Assembly (NCBI RefSeq): GCF_003269425.1 | Contig: NZ_CP030104.1 | Coordinates: 1,049,501-1,113,500, forward strand | Direction: 5' to 3' | DNA: 64,000 bases | Source of the DNA: Flagellimonas maritima | Lineage (GTDB): Bacteria; Bacteroidota; Bacteroidia; Flavobacteriales; Flavobacteriaceae | Part shown: positions 1-8,587 of the stretch, in pieces | Layout of the letters: each line of letters begins with the position of its first letter | Numbering within the stretch: the stretch's first letter is position 1 | Notes under the pieces: generated by a model | Seen by the model: the letters and a program-made list of their open reading frames with translations, nothing else | Database searches by the model: none | What the model was told of the DNA's origin: nothing | Position numbers and translations under genes: made by a program

Positions 1-441
1 CCTGTTGGACAAGAGTTGGCGCAACAACGAAACCTAAATCTTTCCGTAAAGTATTTGGATGCCGTTGGCAATTCCATTGATGTGACCAACCTTCGCCAAG
101 GAACAGAGTTACAAGTACGGCTAACTGTTTTCAATAGTTCAAATGACTATGTTGATAACCTTGCATTGACACAGATTGTCCCTAGTGGTTGGGAAATCGT
201 AAATACTTCCTACGCTGCAGGAGGAGATTCAAATTCCAGTAAAGCAGAATATATTGATACTCGGGATGATCGGACAAATTTCTACTTTGACCTTGGTTCA
301 AAAAAGTCCAAAACCTTTACGGTAAAACTAAATGCTTCCTTTTTGGGAGAATATTACTTGCCGGGATCTCAGGTCGAAGCCATGTATGACGATAACAGAT
401 ATGCTCGCAATAAGGGGCAGTGGATAAAGGTATCGAAATGA
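1..441 (+). CDS. Alpha-2-macroglobulin family protein, C-terminal fragment
   Basis: The reading frame is open from base 1 (PVGQELAQQRNL...), so this is the 3' end of a gene that begins outside the window; the TTG at 16 is internal. The visible ~146 residues are a beta-rich domain with the pattern GWEIVNTS followed by a FYFDLG strand and an ending with YDDNRYARNKG. This resembles the last domain of bacterial alpha-2-macroglobulins (YfhM type), large periplasmic lipoproteins thought to trap proteases. The thioester and bait regions lie upstream and cannot be seen. Support comes from the next gene, pbpC, only 4 nt downstream: this pairing is frequent in bacteria and is taken to mean that the inhibitor protects, or is coordinated with, peptidoglycan repair. 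Identity rests on the C-terminal fragment plus context. Confidence 0.8.
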   Translation, partial: PVGQELAQQRNLNLSVKYLDAVGNSIDVTNLRQGTELQVRLTVFNSSNDYVDNLALTQIVPSGWEIVNTSYAAGGDSNSSKAEYIDTRDDRTNFYFDLGSKKSKTFTVKLNASFLGEYYLPGSQVEAMYDDNRYARNKGQWIKVSK

Positions 442-445
442 TGGG

Positions 446-2818
446 ATGACAGCTTTTTTATTGGTTCTAAAAAGATTTTTACTGAAACATAAAATCATGG
501 TTTCAGCTTTTCTGATAGTATTCCTCCTCTGGTTGTTCTGCTTGCCTAGGGAACTTTTTAAAGAACCCACTTCGACCGTAGTGACGAGTTCGGACAATGT
601 ATTGATCGGGGCACGGATTGCGGACGATGGTCAATGGCGCTTTCCGAAAATCGATTCTATTCCGGAACGCTTCAAGCACAGTGTGCTTTTGTTTGAGGAC
701 GAATACTTTTATAGACATCCTGGGTTCAATCCCATTTCTATTTTCAAGGCCATACAGCACAATCTTACAAAAGATACGCGTCGCGGCGGGAGCACTATCA
801 CCCAACAGGTTATTCGTCTCAGCAGAAAAAACAAAGGACGCACCTATTTTGAAAAGTGTATCGAAATTTTCATGTCCACTCGTTTGGAGTTCCGTTATTC
901 CAAAGAAGACATTCTAAAGTTATATGCTACCTATACACCCTATGGAGGCAATGTCATAGGTTTGGAAACTGCCTCTTGGCGCTATTTTGGAATACCTGCG
1001 CACGAATTAAGTTGGGGGCAATCGGCAACACTTGCCGTATTGCCCAATGCTCCATCATTGATTTTTCCAGGGAGAAATGACCAATCGCTATTAAGGAAAC
1101 GGAATAGGTTGCTCAAAAAACTGCTGGATGAACAACGTATCGACCAAACTACCTACGAGCTGGCCATTGCAGAACCTTTGCCACAAAAACCATTGTCATT
1201 GCCCAATGATGCCCCGCATTTAACCGAACGTGCCGTAAAAGAACACAAAGGCAAACGGATTCGATCGTCCATTGACAGGAATCTACAACGCCAGGCAAAT
1301 AGAGTTGCAGAACGTCATTACCAACAATTGAAGCACAACGAAATTCATAACCTTGCCATTTTGGTTTTAGATGTGGAATCCAGAAAAGTTTTGAGTTACG
1401 TGGGCAATTCCCCATCAAGCAGGCAACACAGTAATTATGTTGATATTATAACAAAAAGCAGAAGTACGGGCAGCACATTAAAACCTTTTCTTTTTGCATC
1501 GCTCATGCACGAAGGTGAGTTATTGCCGAACACCTTGGTCAAGGATATTCCAACGGTAATCAATGGATATAATCCAAAAAATTTCAACAAGAAATATGCT
1601 GGTGCCGTACCCGCCAGCAGAGCTTTATCGCGCTCGCTAAACGTTCCTGCCGTTCGATTGTTGCGCAAATATGGGCTTCAAAAGTTCTATAACAAGCTCC
1701 GTAAAATGAACATGCACTCGTTGAACAAACCCGCTGGATATTATGGCCTATCTTTGATTTTGGGCGGGGCAGAAAGCTCATTGTGGGATGTAACGAAAAC
1801 GTATGCCTCTGCGGCATCAACTCTAAATTACTTCGTATCGAATTCAAGCACATATCGCACAGAAGAATTTTCAGAACCTACATATCTGTTTAAAAACAAA
1901 ATCCATTTTGGGGAAGAACAGTTCACTCCGCCTATTTTGAATGCAGGTTCGCTGTACCACACTATTAAATCGTTACAAGAAGTCAATCGCCCAGAAGGAA
2001 GTGAAAATTGGCAATTTTTTGATTCTTCGCAACGTATCGCCTGGAAAACGGGCACCAGTTTTGGTTTTAAGGATGCTTGGGCCGTAGGTGTAACTCCAAA
2101 ATATGCCATTGGGGTTTGGGCGGGAAATGCGGATGGCGAGGGAAGACCTGGATTAACGGGAATCACGGCCGCCGCCCCTATTTTGTTCGATATTCTTGAT
2201 TTGCTACCGAACAGCGGTTGGTTTCAGCAACCTTTTGATGATTTAAAGGAACTTGAAATTTGTTCTGAAAGCGGGTACCGCGCTTCCGTCTTTTGTGATG
2301 ACATTAAAAAAGAGCTTATGCCCATTAACGGTACAAAAAGTGGACAATGCCCTTATCACCATCAGGTTTTTTTAGACGACTCAGAGTCATTTAGGGTAAA
2401 CTCGGAATGTTACCCCCTAGAGAACATGGTGGCCAAGAGTTGGTTTACACTCCCCCCCGTAATTGAACATTATTATACTTCTTCCAATCCAAATTATAGA
2501 CCGTTACCGAATTTTCTGCAGGGGTGTTCTTCTTCAGAATCCAGGCTAATGGAATTTATATTCCCAAAACGAAATGAAGCGATTTTGCTCCCTAAAGATT
2601 TGGGCGAAAAAACTACGGAAGTCATTTTTAAATTGGCACACCAACAAAGCGAAAGTATCGTATACTGGTACTTGGACGAATCCTATGTGGGCATGACCAC
2701 AAGTTTTCATGAGCTTATTTTAGACGTTACACCGAAAGACTACAGACTCACCGCTGTAGACGACAAAGGCAACCGTATTACCCAACAGGTTTCTATACGA
2801 ATGGCTTCTGGGGAATAG
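446..2818 (+). CDS. pbpC: Penicillin-binding protein 1C
   Basis: Bifunctional class A PBP: it polymerises lipid II glycan strands and cross-links stem peptides in the periplasm. A single membrane anchor spans about residues 18-33. The glycosyltransferase family 51 domain follows, with EDEYFYRHPG at 84-93 (catalytic Glu84) and RGGSTITQQ at 113-121. The transpeptidase domain has STLK (Ser343 nucleophile, Lys346), SLN at 397-399 and KTGTS at 534-538. The last ~100 residues are a beta domain of the BiPBP_C kind found in PbpC. At 790 residues it has the usual length for the family. It starts at an ATG 4 nt after the upstream macroglobulin stop, so the two are probably cotranscribed. No key residue is missing. 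Confidence 0.95.
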   Translation: MTAFLLVLKRFLLKHKIMVSAFLIVFLLWLFCLPRELFKEPTSTVVTSSDNVLIGARIADDGQWRFPKIDSIPERFKHSVLLFEDEYFYRHPGFNPISIFKAIQHNLTKDTRRGGSTITQQVIRLSRKNKGRTYFEKCIEIFMSTRLEFRYSKEDILKLYATYTPYGGNVIGLETASWRYFGIPAHELSWGQSATLAVLPNAPSLIFPGRNDQSLLRKRNRLLKKLLDEQRIDQTTYELAIAEPLPQKPLSLPNDAPHLTERAVKEHKGKRIRSSIDRNLQRQANRVAERHYQQLKHNEIHNLAILVLDVESRKVLSYVGNSPSSRQHSNYVDIITKSRSTGSTLKPFLFASLMHEGELLPNTLVKDIPTVINGYNPKNFNKKYAGAVPASRALSRSLNVPAVRLLRKYGLQKFYNKLRKMNMHSLNKPAGYYGLSLILGGAESSLWDVTKTYASAASTLNYFVSNSSTYRTEEFSEPTYLFKNKIHFGEEQFTPPILNAGSLYHTIKSLQEVNRPEGSENWQFFDSSQRIAWKTGTSFGFKDAWAVGVTPKYAIGVWAGNADGEGRPGLTGITAAAPILFDILDLLPNSGWFQQPFDDLKELEICSESGYRASVFCDDIKKELMPINGTKSGQCPYHHQVFLDDSESFRVNSECYPLENMVAKSWFTLPPVIEHYYTSSNPNYRPLPNFLQGCSSSESRLMEFIFPKRNEAILLPKDLGEKTTEVIFKLAHQQSESIVYWYLDESYVGMTTSFHELILDVTPKDYRLTAVDDKGNRITQQVSIRMASGE

Positions 2819-2992
2819 CGATGTGAATTTAAAATGTAAGATCGCTTTGCTTGAAGATGTTGGATGAACATCATGGATTTGGGATTGAGCATTGGACTAG
2901 GGCTTTTCTTGAGATACATTATAGAGCCCACTATTCCATAATTTATTTTTCAAATTGCTTCCAAAACTGTAATTTGAGATGTATTATTCCTT

Positions 2993-3553
2993 TTAATTCT
3001 TGGTTACAATATTTCCACAACTGACTTTGTGTCCATTGATTTTATAAATTAAGTCTTGTTTTTGTAATTCAAATCCCGCTCGCACAACACCATTGACTCC
3101 TTGATTGGAAAGTGCAACTACATACAAAAGATACGAGTCATTCGGGGCAATGGTTTTTTGTAACTCAGTCGGTTTATCTACGTTTTCATCCAAAAATAAT
3201 TTTAAATTCAAGCCATAGTTGAACAAGGATTCTTTTTTGAATGTCATTTTTTCCTTTGGTAAAAATAAATGGAATTTTGTGCTTGGCGAGGACGGAATTG
3301 TGAACGAATCACGTGGAAAATCAATTGCGAGTTGCAAGTCAGAAACTGTTTTATTTGTTATACAGCTCCAAAATATAACATAGATATATTCTTTACCATT
3401 TGGGTCCGTGTATATTAGCCCACCTTTAGGATAACTATTTTGGATCAATATTCCTTTATTAATAGAATCGGAATACTCAAACTCCGTGTGAAACTTTTGT
3501 CCCGTTATCGCGTAAGAGCATAGTAATAGGCTAAAAGCAATTAGTAGTTTCAT
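2993..3553 (-). CDS. Hypothetical secreted protein (186 aa)
   Basis: I do not recognise a family. The protein begins with a clear signal peptide (basic MK, hydrophobic core LLIAFSLLLCSYA, cleavage expected near residue 18 before GQKF), so it is exported. The mature part is ~165 residues, rich in alternating hydrophobic/polar residues that suggest beta strands, and has only two cysteines: Cys in FWSC and a second in VSCGN near the C-terminus. It could be a periplasmic or surface beta-sandwich. It reads in the same direction as the next two unknown genes (to 5059) and sits in an AT-rich accessory block between pbpC and der; the spacer upstream holds a repeat shared with the neighbouring spacer. 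Confidence 0.6.
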   Translation of the reverse strand: MKLLIAFSLLLCSYAITGQKFHTEFEYSDSINKGILIQNSYPKGGLIYTDPNGKEYIYVIFWSCITNKTVSDLQLAIDFPRDSFTIPSSPSTKFHLFLPKEKMTFKKESLFNYGLNLKLFLDENVDKPTELQKTIAPNDSYLLYVVALSNQGVNGVVRAGFELQKQDLIYKINGHKVSCGNIVTKN

Positions 3554-3600
3554 GAATATGTCTGTTTTTTGGCTTGAGCCAAATAGCTCCCTACATCAAA

Positions 3601-3669
3601 AGTAGTGCTGAAAATAGGCAATAGCTTTTCTGATGACACGTAATCCAAATTTAAAAATTTGGCGGACTT
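3601..3669. repeat. Degenerate spacer repeat, copy A
   Basis: This stretch between two unknown genes resembles bases 4429-4502. Both begin GTAG, continue through a core GCAATA(G/A)CTTTT, and end with TGGCGGACTT about 35-40 nt later. The middle is not conserved. I aligned them by eye. Homology is plausible but not proven, and the element family is unknown to me. Confidence 0.4.
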
Positions 3670-3737
3670 CTCAAATAAGTAATCCTCTTTGGTTCCAGTG
3701 CTTACCAACTATATTTTATACTAGGAATCGGTAGCAG

Positions 3738-4385
3738 TTATTCTTTTAAAATCAAATTTCTAAATCGTCCAGAAGAACCAAAGCCCGTCCAAATCCCAAT
3801 TTTTTTTGATAATGGCTTAGTTAATCTATCAACAATTAAAACAGGTTCGGATAAATCATTGACAAAAACTTTGACTGTTGTTTCTTCTACATGAATTATT
3901 GCCTTGAACCAATCATCAGGATTCGGTGGCATTTTGATTTCATTCTCAAATTCCCCGGTTTTTTCTTTTCTAAGTTTTCTCCAAGTAAATTCAGGATGAT
4001 AAATGTATTGAACCATATGTTCTTTTCTTATTTGTTCCTTTGCAACAAAATTGAAAGGTCTAAAATATATAGCTTCATAAGTTTCATCGTTTTGAATGTT
4101 AAAAGCTATTCCAATAAAGCTTTTACCCGGATTATTCTCACCCAAAAGTTCTATTTCGATAAGCCCTTTTTCAAATTCCACATCTTCAATTATTCCAATT
4201 CCACTTTCATCCTCTGCATTCATTTCTACAGCATCCTCTTTATCTCCGAACAATGATATGGAACGATTTACTGCCTTTATTTTATCGCTTTTTAGTTTAC
4301 TGGATAAGCTTACCTCTTGTTGACAGAAAGCATTGATAGAAATCAGAATAATTGTAAGAAGGACACTAGTTTTTTTAATGTTCAT
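3738..4385 (-). CDS. Secreted protein, possible concanavalin-A-like (DUF1080-type) fold
   Basis: A 215-residue exported protein with signal peptide MNIKKTSVLLTIILISINAFC; cleavage is expected around residue 21. A cysteine at 21 is possible as lipobox but the NAFC context is weak. The mature part has the strand pattern of jelly-roll laminin-G/DUF1080 domains: SFIGIAFNIQND, YEAIYFRPFNF, then W(F)KAIIHVEETTVKVFVND, and finally IGIWTGFGSSGRFRNLILKE, which matches the closing strands (exposure of a product profile, then ‘GxWxGxGSxGxFxNLxI’). Such domains bind or hydrolyse glycans; no catalytic residue can be assigned. It stands alone with AT-rich spacers on both sides, which contain the related repeats. 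Confidence 0.6.
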   Translation of the reverse strand: MNIKKTSVLLTIILISINAFCQQEVSLSSKLKSDKIKAVNRSISLFGDKEDAVEMNAEDESGIGIIEDVEFEKGLIEIELLGENNPGKSFIGIAFNIQNDETYEAIYFRPFNFVAKEQIRKEHMVQYIYHPEFTWRKLRKEKTGEFENEIKMPPNPDDWFKAIIHVEETTVKVFVNDLSEPVLIVDRLTKPLSKKIGIWTGFGSSGRFRNLILKE

Positions 4386-4428
4386 ATTCTAAAATTTTAT
4401 TACTGCCAATAATGTTGTATACGGCTCT

Positions 4429-4502
4429 GTAGCATGCAAATTAGCAATAACTTTTTGGAAGAGTACCATGGCAGTTCTCATAATTATTGGGATGGCGGAC
4501 TT
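4429..4502. repeat. Degenerate spacer repeat, copy B
   Basis: Partner of the repeat at 3601-3669, in the spacer upstream of the next unknown gene. It shares GTAG, the GCAATAACTTTT core and the terminal TGGCGGACTT. The two copies have the same orientation relative to the genes, as expected if gene and spacer moved as a unit. Confidence 0.4.
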
Positions 4503-4561
4503 GCAGATATGACTTAATTTTAAATAAAGCAGCTATGAGCTATATAATTTGTTGCAAGTAT

Positions 4562-5059
4562 TTATTTATTCTCATTTTTTTGTTGGATTCCTTTATTTAA
4601 TCTCCAAATGCCAATTCCAATCAATAAAAGAGGAAATACACCAATAAATGCCCTCATGGTTAACAATACAATTCCAAAAATCAGAGGTAATATTATCATC
4701 ACAATTCCGATAGCAATATTTTCTTTTCCCTTTTCTTTTAAGCTTACACGTATTAATTGCATATATTCCGAATCAATTCCGTGATTCTCTTTCAGGGTTT
4801 TGTCAATTTCGATTTCTTTCATACCTGATTTGCGATAACTTAAAATATTGTCAAATAAAATATTATCGGTAATATGATATTTTATAGAAGTCAAATATTC
4901 TGTAATACCCACCGCAACATTATTCTCATTTCTATTGATAAGTTCATTTTGTAATATCGGAATAAATTCAGGTTTTATTGATTTAATTTCGGATACAAGT
5001 TTTATTAATTCTTCTGTCGAAAAATTCTTATAGTTTTTTTTAATCGATTCAATATCCAT
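4562..5059 (-). CDS. Hypothetical membrane protein (165 aa)
   Basis: I do not recognise a family. Residues 1-110 are soluble and charged, apparently helical, beginning with a short helix pair (SIKKNYKNFSTEELIKLV) that resembles the start of many small Bacteroidota proteins. Two transmembrane helices follow at roughly 115-135 (IAIGIVMIILPLIFGIVLL) and 138-153 (AFIGVFPLLLIGIGIW), with a basic/polar tail. Topology therefore suggests a cytoplasmic head with a hairpin anchor. The gene is flanked by 176- and 235-nt AT-rich spacers and has no clear partner. Codon use looks AT-richer than that of the surrounding core genes, fitting recent acquisition, but I did not compute it. Confidence 0.6.
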   Translation of the reverse strand: MDIESIKKNYKNFSTEELIKLVSEIKSIKPEFIPILQNELINRNENNVAVGITEYLTSIKYHITDNILFDNILSYRKSGMKEIEIDKTLKENHGIDSEYMQLIRVSLKEKGKENIAIGIVMIILPLIFGIVLLTMRAFIGVFPLLLIGIGIWRLNKGIQQKNENK

Positions 5060-5294
5060 TTAGTCTAAAGTGTTGTTCTTTGATTACTGGCAACGGTCAA
5101 GTATGTGAAAAGTAGTTTTTACGATAAGTGATAATTTTAGGACACATACACAAGTGGGTCCGATGATTATTAGGGTTACTAATTATATATTTTTAAAAAA
5201 TTGTCGAATTTAAAAATTATAAAAATATCCAAAATCTCATGTTTTCAATGACTTACGGTATTTTTATATACAATGCTAAGTAGTAACTTTTTCC

Positions 5295-6089
5295 TCACGT
5301 GCTTAATTTCAAAATCCGAAACGCTCCTTGAACAACCAAAATAAAAACGATTGTTCCGATAATCAAATCAGGTTTGTTGGAGCTCAACCAATTTACCAAA
5401 ATCCCTGCGATTATTACTCCTAAATTGACAATTACGTCGTTTGATGTAAAAATCATGCTCGCTTTCATGTGTGCCTCGTCTTTTCTCTTTGTTTTTTGTA
5501 AAATGTAGAGACAAATTCCGTTTGCGAGGAGTGCAAAAATTGAAACGATGATCATTGTTGAAAAATTGGGAAGTTTCTCGTCTCCAAAAAATCTTCTTAA
5601 AACTTCTACAAACCCAATAATCGCAACTGTTATTTGAAAATATCCAGCAAGTTTGGCAATCCGCTTTTTCTTAATCAACGTTCCGCCAACCGCAAATAAA
5701 CTAATTCCATAAACGAAACTGTCGGCAAGCATATCCAAACTGTCGGCAACAAGTCCCATCGATTTTGAGATAATTCCTGTCGCCATTTCAATAAGGAAAA
5801 AAGCAAAGTTTATGACAAGTACAGACCAAAGTAGCTTTTTTTGTTTTTCATTCTCTTTAAATACCGTTTGGTCGGTTTGTTCCGTTGAGATTTTCCTTCC
5901 ACCTAAGTTCAGTTCGAGAACTGACTTTTCGATTTGGTCAATTTCTCCGCTGTGAAAAACAGTCAATTTTCGATTTGGAATATCAAAGTCCAAATTCACA
6001 ATACTTGAAATTTCGTCCAATTTTATTCGGATTAGATTTTCCTCCGATGGACAGTCCATTTTGGTAATTTCAAATATTGTTTTTTTCAC
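5295..6089 (-). CDS. Cation diffusion facilitator with N-terminal HMA-like domain
   Basis: Residues 1-75 form a small ferredoxin-like domain with MDCPSEEN at 11-18: the first metal Cys of the heavy-metal-associated motif MxCxxC is kept but the second is Glu. Residues ~85-264 hold about six membrane helices of the CDF family, with the metal-site motifs DSLDMLAD in helix 2 and TSNDVIVN in helix 5. CDF proteins export divalent metals (Zn, Fe, Mn, Co) by proton antiport. The usual C-terminal cytoplasmic dimer domain is absent; the N-terminal domain may replace it. The start is GTG at 6089: no ATG lies in frame upstream before a stop, and the domain begins right there. Substrate cannot be told from sequence. 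Confidence 0.85.
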   Translation of the reverse strand: MKKTIFEITKMDCPSEENLIRIKLDEISSIVNLDFDIPNRKLTVFHSGEIDQIEKSVLELNLGGRKISTEQTDQTVFKENEKQKKLLWSVLVINFAFFLIEMATGIISKSMGLVADSLDMLADSFVYGISLFAVGGTLIKKKRIAKLAGYFQITVAIIGFVEVLRRFFGDEKLPNFSTMIIVSIFALLANGICLYILQKTKRKDEAHMKASMIFTSNDVIVNLGVIIAGILVNWLSSNKPDLIIGTIVFILVVQGAFRILKLST

Positions 6090-6274
6090 TCGGTATATTG
6101 GTTTTCCAGTATTACTTTCAACTAACAGATATAAGGAATATGCATTATATCCATTTCATAAACTCTTAAAAATAATAGTTTTAAGGCGAAATTGTTCAAG
6201 TATATAATAACATAACCATTTCTAATTTTACCCGTTGTGCAATATGAAAACCAGAAATTTTGATTTGGCGCTAT

Positions 6275-6291
6275 GTTGAACTCGTTTCAAC
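6275..6291. repeat. Short palindrome GTTGAA-N5-TTCAAC
   Basis: A 6-bp stem around the centre CTCGT. It lies 39 nt before a longer hairpin, so the two look like parts of one composite dispersed element. Confidence 0.45.
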
Positions 6292-6329
6292 CTCCACTTA
6301 CTAATTCTGTAGCCGGTTCCGAGGATGGG

Positions 6330-6365
6330 AACTTGAAACCTGCCTGGCCGGCAGGCAGGCAAGTT
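6330..6365. repeat. GC-rich nested hairpin, REP-like
   Basis: Outer stem AACTTG (6330-6335)/CAAGTT (6360-6365) and inner stem CCTGCCTG (6339-6346)/CAGGCAGG (6352-6359), with a three-base AAA bulge on the left and a GCCGG loop. It is much more GC-rich than its surroundings and has no T-tract, so it is not a standard terminator. Comparable CCTGCC...GGCAGG palindromes recur in intergenic DNA of Flavobacteriia. Confidence 0.55.
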
Positions 6366-6642
6366 TAGGATGACGGCAAAAATGTGCTGTTTTAAGATGT
6401 TTAACTCCAAATATTGGGGATGAAAGTTAAATAGCGAAATGCACTAGTGTTTAATTTTATGAATATATAGGAGATTAAACGGTACGGAAAGAGCATTGAT
6501 AAATACAGTGCATTAATTGTAAGGACAATCAAAAACCATTGGATACAATCGCTAAATCCAAGCAGCCTATGCACCGTTTTTGGTATGTGTCTAAAATCAA
6601 TAAATTTTACGTCGTAATTACCTTATGACAAAATCACACACT

Positions 6643-7944
6643 TTATTTCTTCCTCATAAAGATGGTAATGGGAACACCACTAAAGTCAAAATTCTCTCTC
6701 AACTTGTTTTCCAGAAAGCGTTTGTAAGGGTCACGTACATATTGCGGTAGGTTACAGAAAAAAGCAAACTGTGGATATGGCGTGGGCAATTGTGTACAAA
6801 ACTTAATCTTAACAAACTTTCCTTTGTAAGCTGGTGGCGGAGTATGTTCTATGATTGGAAGCATGATATCGTTCAATTTTCGGGTCACTACTTTTTTTGA
6901 ACGATTTTTATAGACATCAACAGCGGTCTCAATTGCCTTAAAAATACGTTGTTTCGTCAACACGGATATGAATAGAATGGGGACATCATCAAAAGGTTCT
7001 ATTGCCTTTTTTATCTTTTGGGTATATTCTTTAACTGAATTGGTTTCTTTTTCGACCAAATCCCATTTGTTTACCAAAATCACTATTCCCTTATTGTTTC
7101 TTTGTGCCAGCCAAAAGATATTCTGCACCTGTCCGTCAAAACCACGGGTTGCATCTACCAGCAAAATACAAACATCGCAATGTTCTATTGCCCTTACAGA
7201 GCGCATTACAGAGTAGAACTCCAAATCTTCCCTTACCTTTGCCTTTCTACGGATTCCTGCCGTATCTACCAAATTGAATTCAAATCCAAATCTATTGTAT
7301 TTGGTGTCAATACTATCCCGAGTCGTTCCGGCAATATCAGTAACTATATAACGGTCTTCTCCAATAAGTGCGTTGATAAAAGAGGATTTACCTGCATTGG
7401 GCCTACCCACTACTGCGAATCTTGGTAGCTCATTTTCATCTTCTCCAATTTCCGGTAGTTCTTTTACAAGCGCGTCCAATAATTCCCCTGTTCCACTGCC
7501 ATTTATACTCGATAAAGTGAAATAGTCTCCAAGACCTAAAGCATAAAACTCCACGGCATCGGCTTCACGTTGGGCATTGTCCACTTTATTTATGGCGAGA
7601 AAAATAGGTTTGTCGACCCTGCGCAATAATTTAGCCACATCTTCATCCATTCCCGTTACCCCAGATTCAACATCAACCATAAAAATAATGGCATCTGCCT
7701 CATCTATAGCGAGCTCAACTTGTTTGTCTATTTCCTTCTCGAAAATATCGTCGCTACCTACTACATACCCGCCAGTATCAATAAGGGAAAATTCCTTGCC
7801 GTTCCAGTCACTTTTTCCATAATGACGGTCACGCGTTACGCCGCTAACGGCATCCACAATAGCTTCACGACGTTGAATGAGTCGATTAAAAAAAGTGGAT
7901 TTACCCACGTTTGGCCTTCCTACAATTGCAACAATAGCACCCAT
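6643..7944 (-). CDS. der: Ribosome biogenesis GTPase Der (EngA)
   Basis: Essential tandem-domain GTPase acting in 50S subunit maturation. The first G domain has GRPNVGKS at 9-16, DTGG and NKVD (about 119-122); the second has GRPNAGKS at about 180-187, DTAG and NKWD. A C-terminal KH-like domain ends in PITIFMRKK. Length (433 aa) is normal. I start at ATG 7944 ([12 protein letters not shown]), which brings the P-loop to the usual distance from the N-terminus; an ATG two codons upstream at 7950 is equally possible, as there is no Shine-Dalgarno. The gene stands alone; era, a functionally related GTPase, lies 2.3 kb away on the same strand. Confidence 0.97.
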   Translation of the reverse strand: MGAIVAIVGRPNVGKSTFFNRLIQRREAIVDAVSGVTRDRHYGKSDWNGKEFSLIDTGGYVVGSDDIFEKEIDKQVELAIDEADAIIFMVDVESGVTGMDEDVAKLLRRVDKPIFLAINKVDNAQREADAVEFYALGLGDYFTLSSINGSGTGELLDALVKELPEIGEDENELPRFAVVGRPNAGKSSFINALIGEDRYIVTDIAGTTRDSIDTKYNRFGFEFNLVDTAGIRRKAKVREDLEFYSVMRSVRAIEHCDVCILLVDATRGFDGQVQNIFWLAQRNNKGIVILVNKWDLVEKETNSVKEYTQKIKKAIEPFDDVPILFISVLTKQRIFKAIETAVDVYKNRSKKVVTRKLNDIMLPIIEHTPPPAYKGKFVKIKFCTQLPTPYPQFAFFCNLPQYVRDPYKRFLENKLRENFDFSGVPITIFMRKK

Positions 7945-8021
7945 CAGCATGAAATTTTGGCAAAAATACCACTATTTATGAAGAAAAAAATGATATCTTT
8001 TTTATTCAATTTCAATACGTT

Positions 8022-8525
8022 ATGAAAAACATAGGTAATGAAATCGTATTACGACCCAGGTTTGCTATCTCCTTGAATTCTGACCTTGAGCCTTTAATGG
8101 AGATTTTTGATCAAACCAAACAGGACCAATTGTTGGTCAAACGGTTGGATGAACACATCTATATTCGATTTAGAAAAAAGGATACCACATTTTGGTCTCC
8201 CCAACTTCATTTGGAACTCACCTCCTTTGAAAAAGGGATAAGCCATATACATGGGGTTTTTGGGCCAAATCCCACACTTTGGACTTTTTTTATGTTCCTA
8301 CATTTTGGTATCGGTACACTTTTTGTCATTTTGGGAGTTTTTGCCTATTCAAATTATTCTTTGGGCCACGATATTACGCTTTGGATGGTCGTAATGTCAT
8401 TTTTAGTATTGATTTGGTTTGCATTGTACGCATTTGGAAGACTGGGTAAGTCCAAAGGACGACCTCAAATGAAGCAACTAAAAGATTATCTGCAAGAGTT
8501 GATTTCCGATTTTGACAAAAGGTAA
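8022..8525 (+). CDS. Hypothetical membrane protein (167 aa)
   Basis: No named family recognised. Residues 1-85 are soluble, with mixed strands (IRFRKKDTTFWSPQLHLEL...). Two membrane helices follow at about 91-110 (FMFLHFGIGTLFVILGVFAY) and 121-141 (WMVVMSFLVLIWFALYAFG), then a basic C-terminus (LGKSKGRPQMKQLKDYL) that would lie in the cytoplasm under the positive-inside rule. The N-terminal half has the look of a lipid- or ligand-binding START-like fold, but this is a guess. It is divergent from der, with 77 nt between the starts, and convergent with the next gene. Confidence 0.7.
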   Translation: MKNIGNEIVLRPRFAISLNSDLEPLMEIFDQTKQDQLLVKRLDEHIYIRFRKKDTTFWSPQLHLELTSFEKGISHIHGVFGPNPTLWTFFMFLHFGIGTLFVILGVFAYSNYSLGHDITLWMVVMSFLVLIWFALYAFGRLGKSKGRPQMKQLKDYLQELISDFDKR

Positions 8526-8587
8526 AAGGCACAGTCCGTAAACCATGCCCTTAACAAACTTACTTAAATTCTGAAGCAAAAATTATC

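Larger units (their letters stand above)
6090..6642. other. 553-nt intergenic region with palindromic repeats, no gene
   Basis: The stretch upstream of the CDF gene and downstream of der has no convincing coding frame. A 60-codon minus-strand frame at 6228-6410 runs through the palindromes and looks accidental. Two hairpins lie at 6275-6291 and 6330-6365. The rest is AT-rich with no recognisable signal. Confidence 0.6.

Noticed and set aside
6330..6365. Rho-independent terminator for der
   Set aside because: der is on the minus strand and ends at 6643; the hairpin is ~280 nt away and has no T-tract on either strand.
6228..6410. 60-codon minus-strand frame across the palindromic region
   Set aside because: It reads through both hairpins (giving PACRPGRF-like repeat translation), has no family resemblance and no start context; likely accidental.
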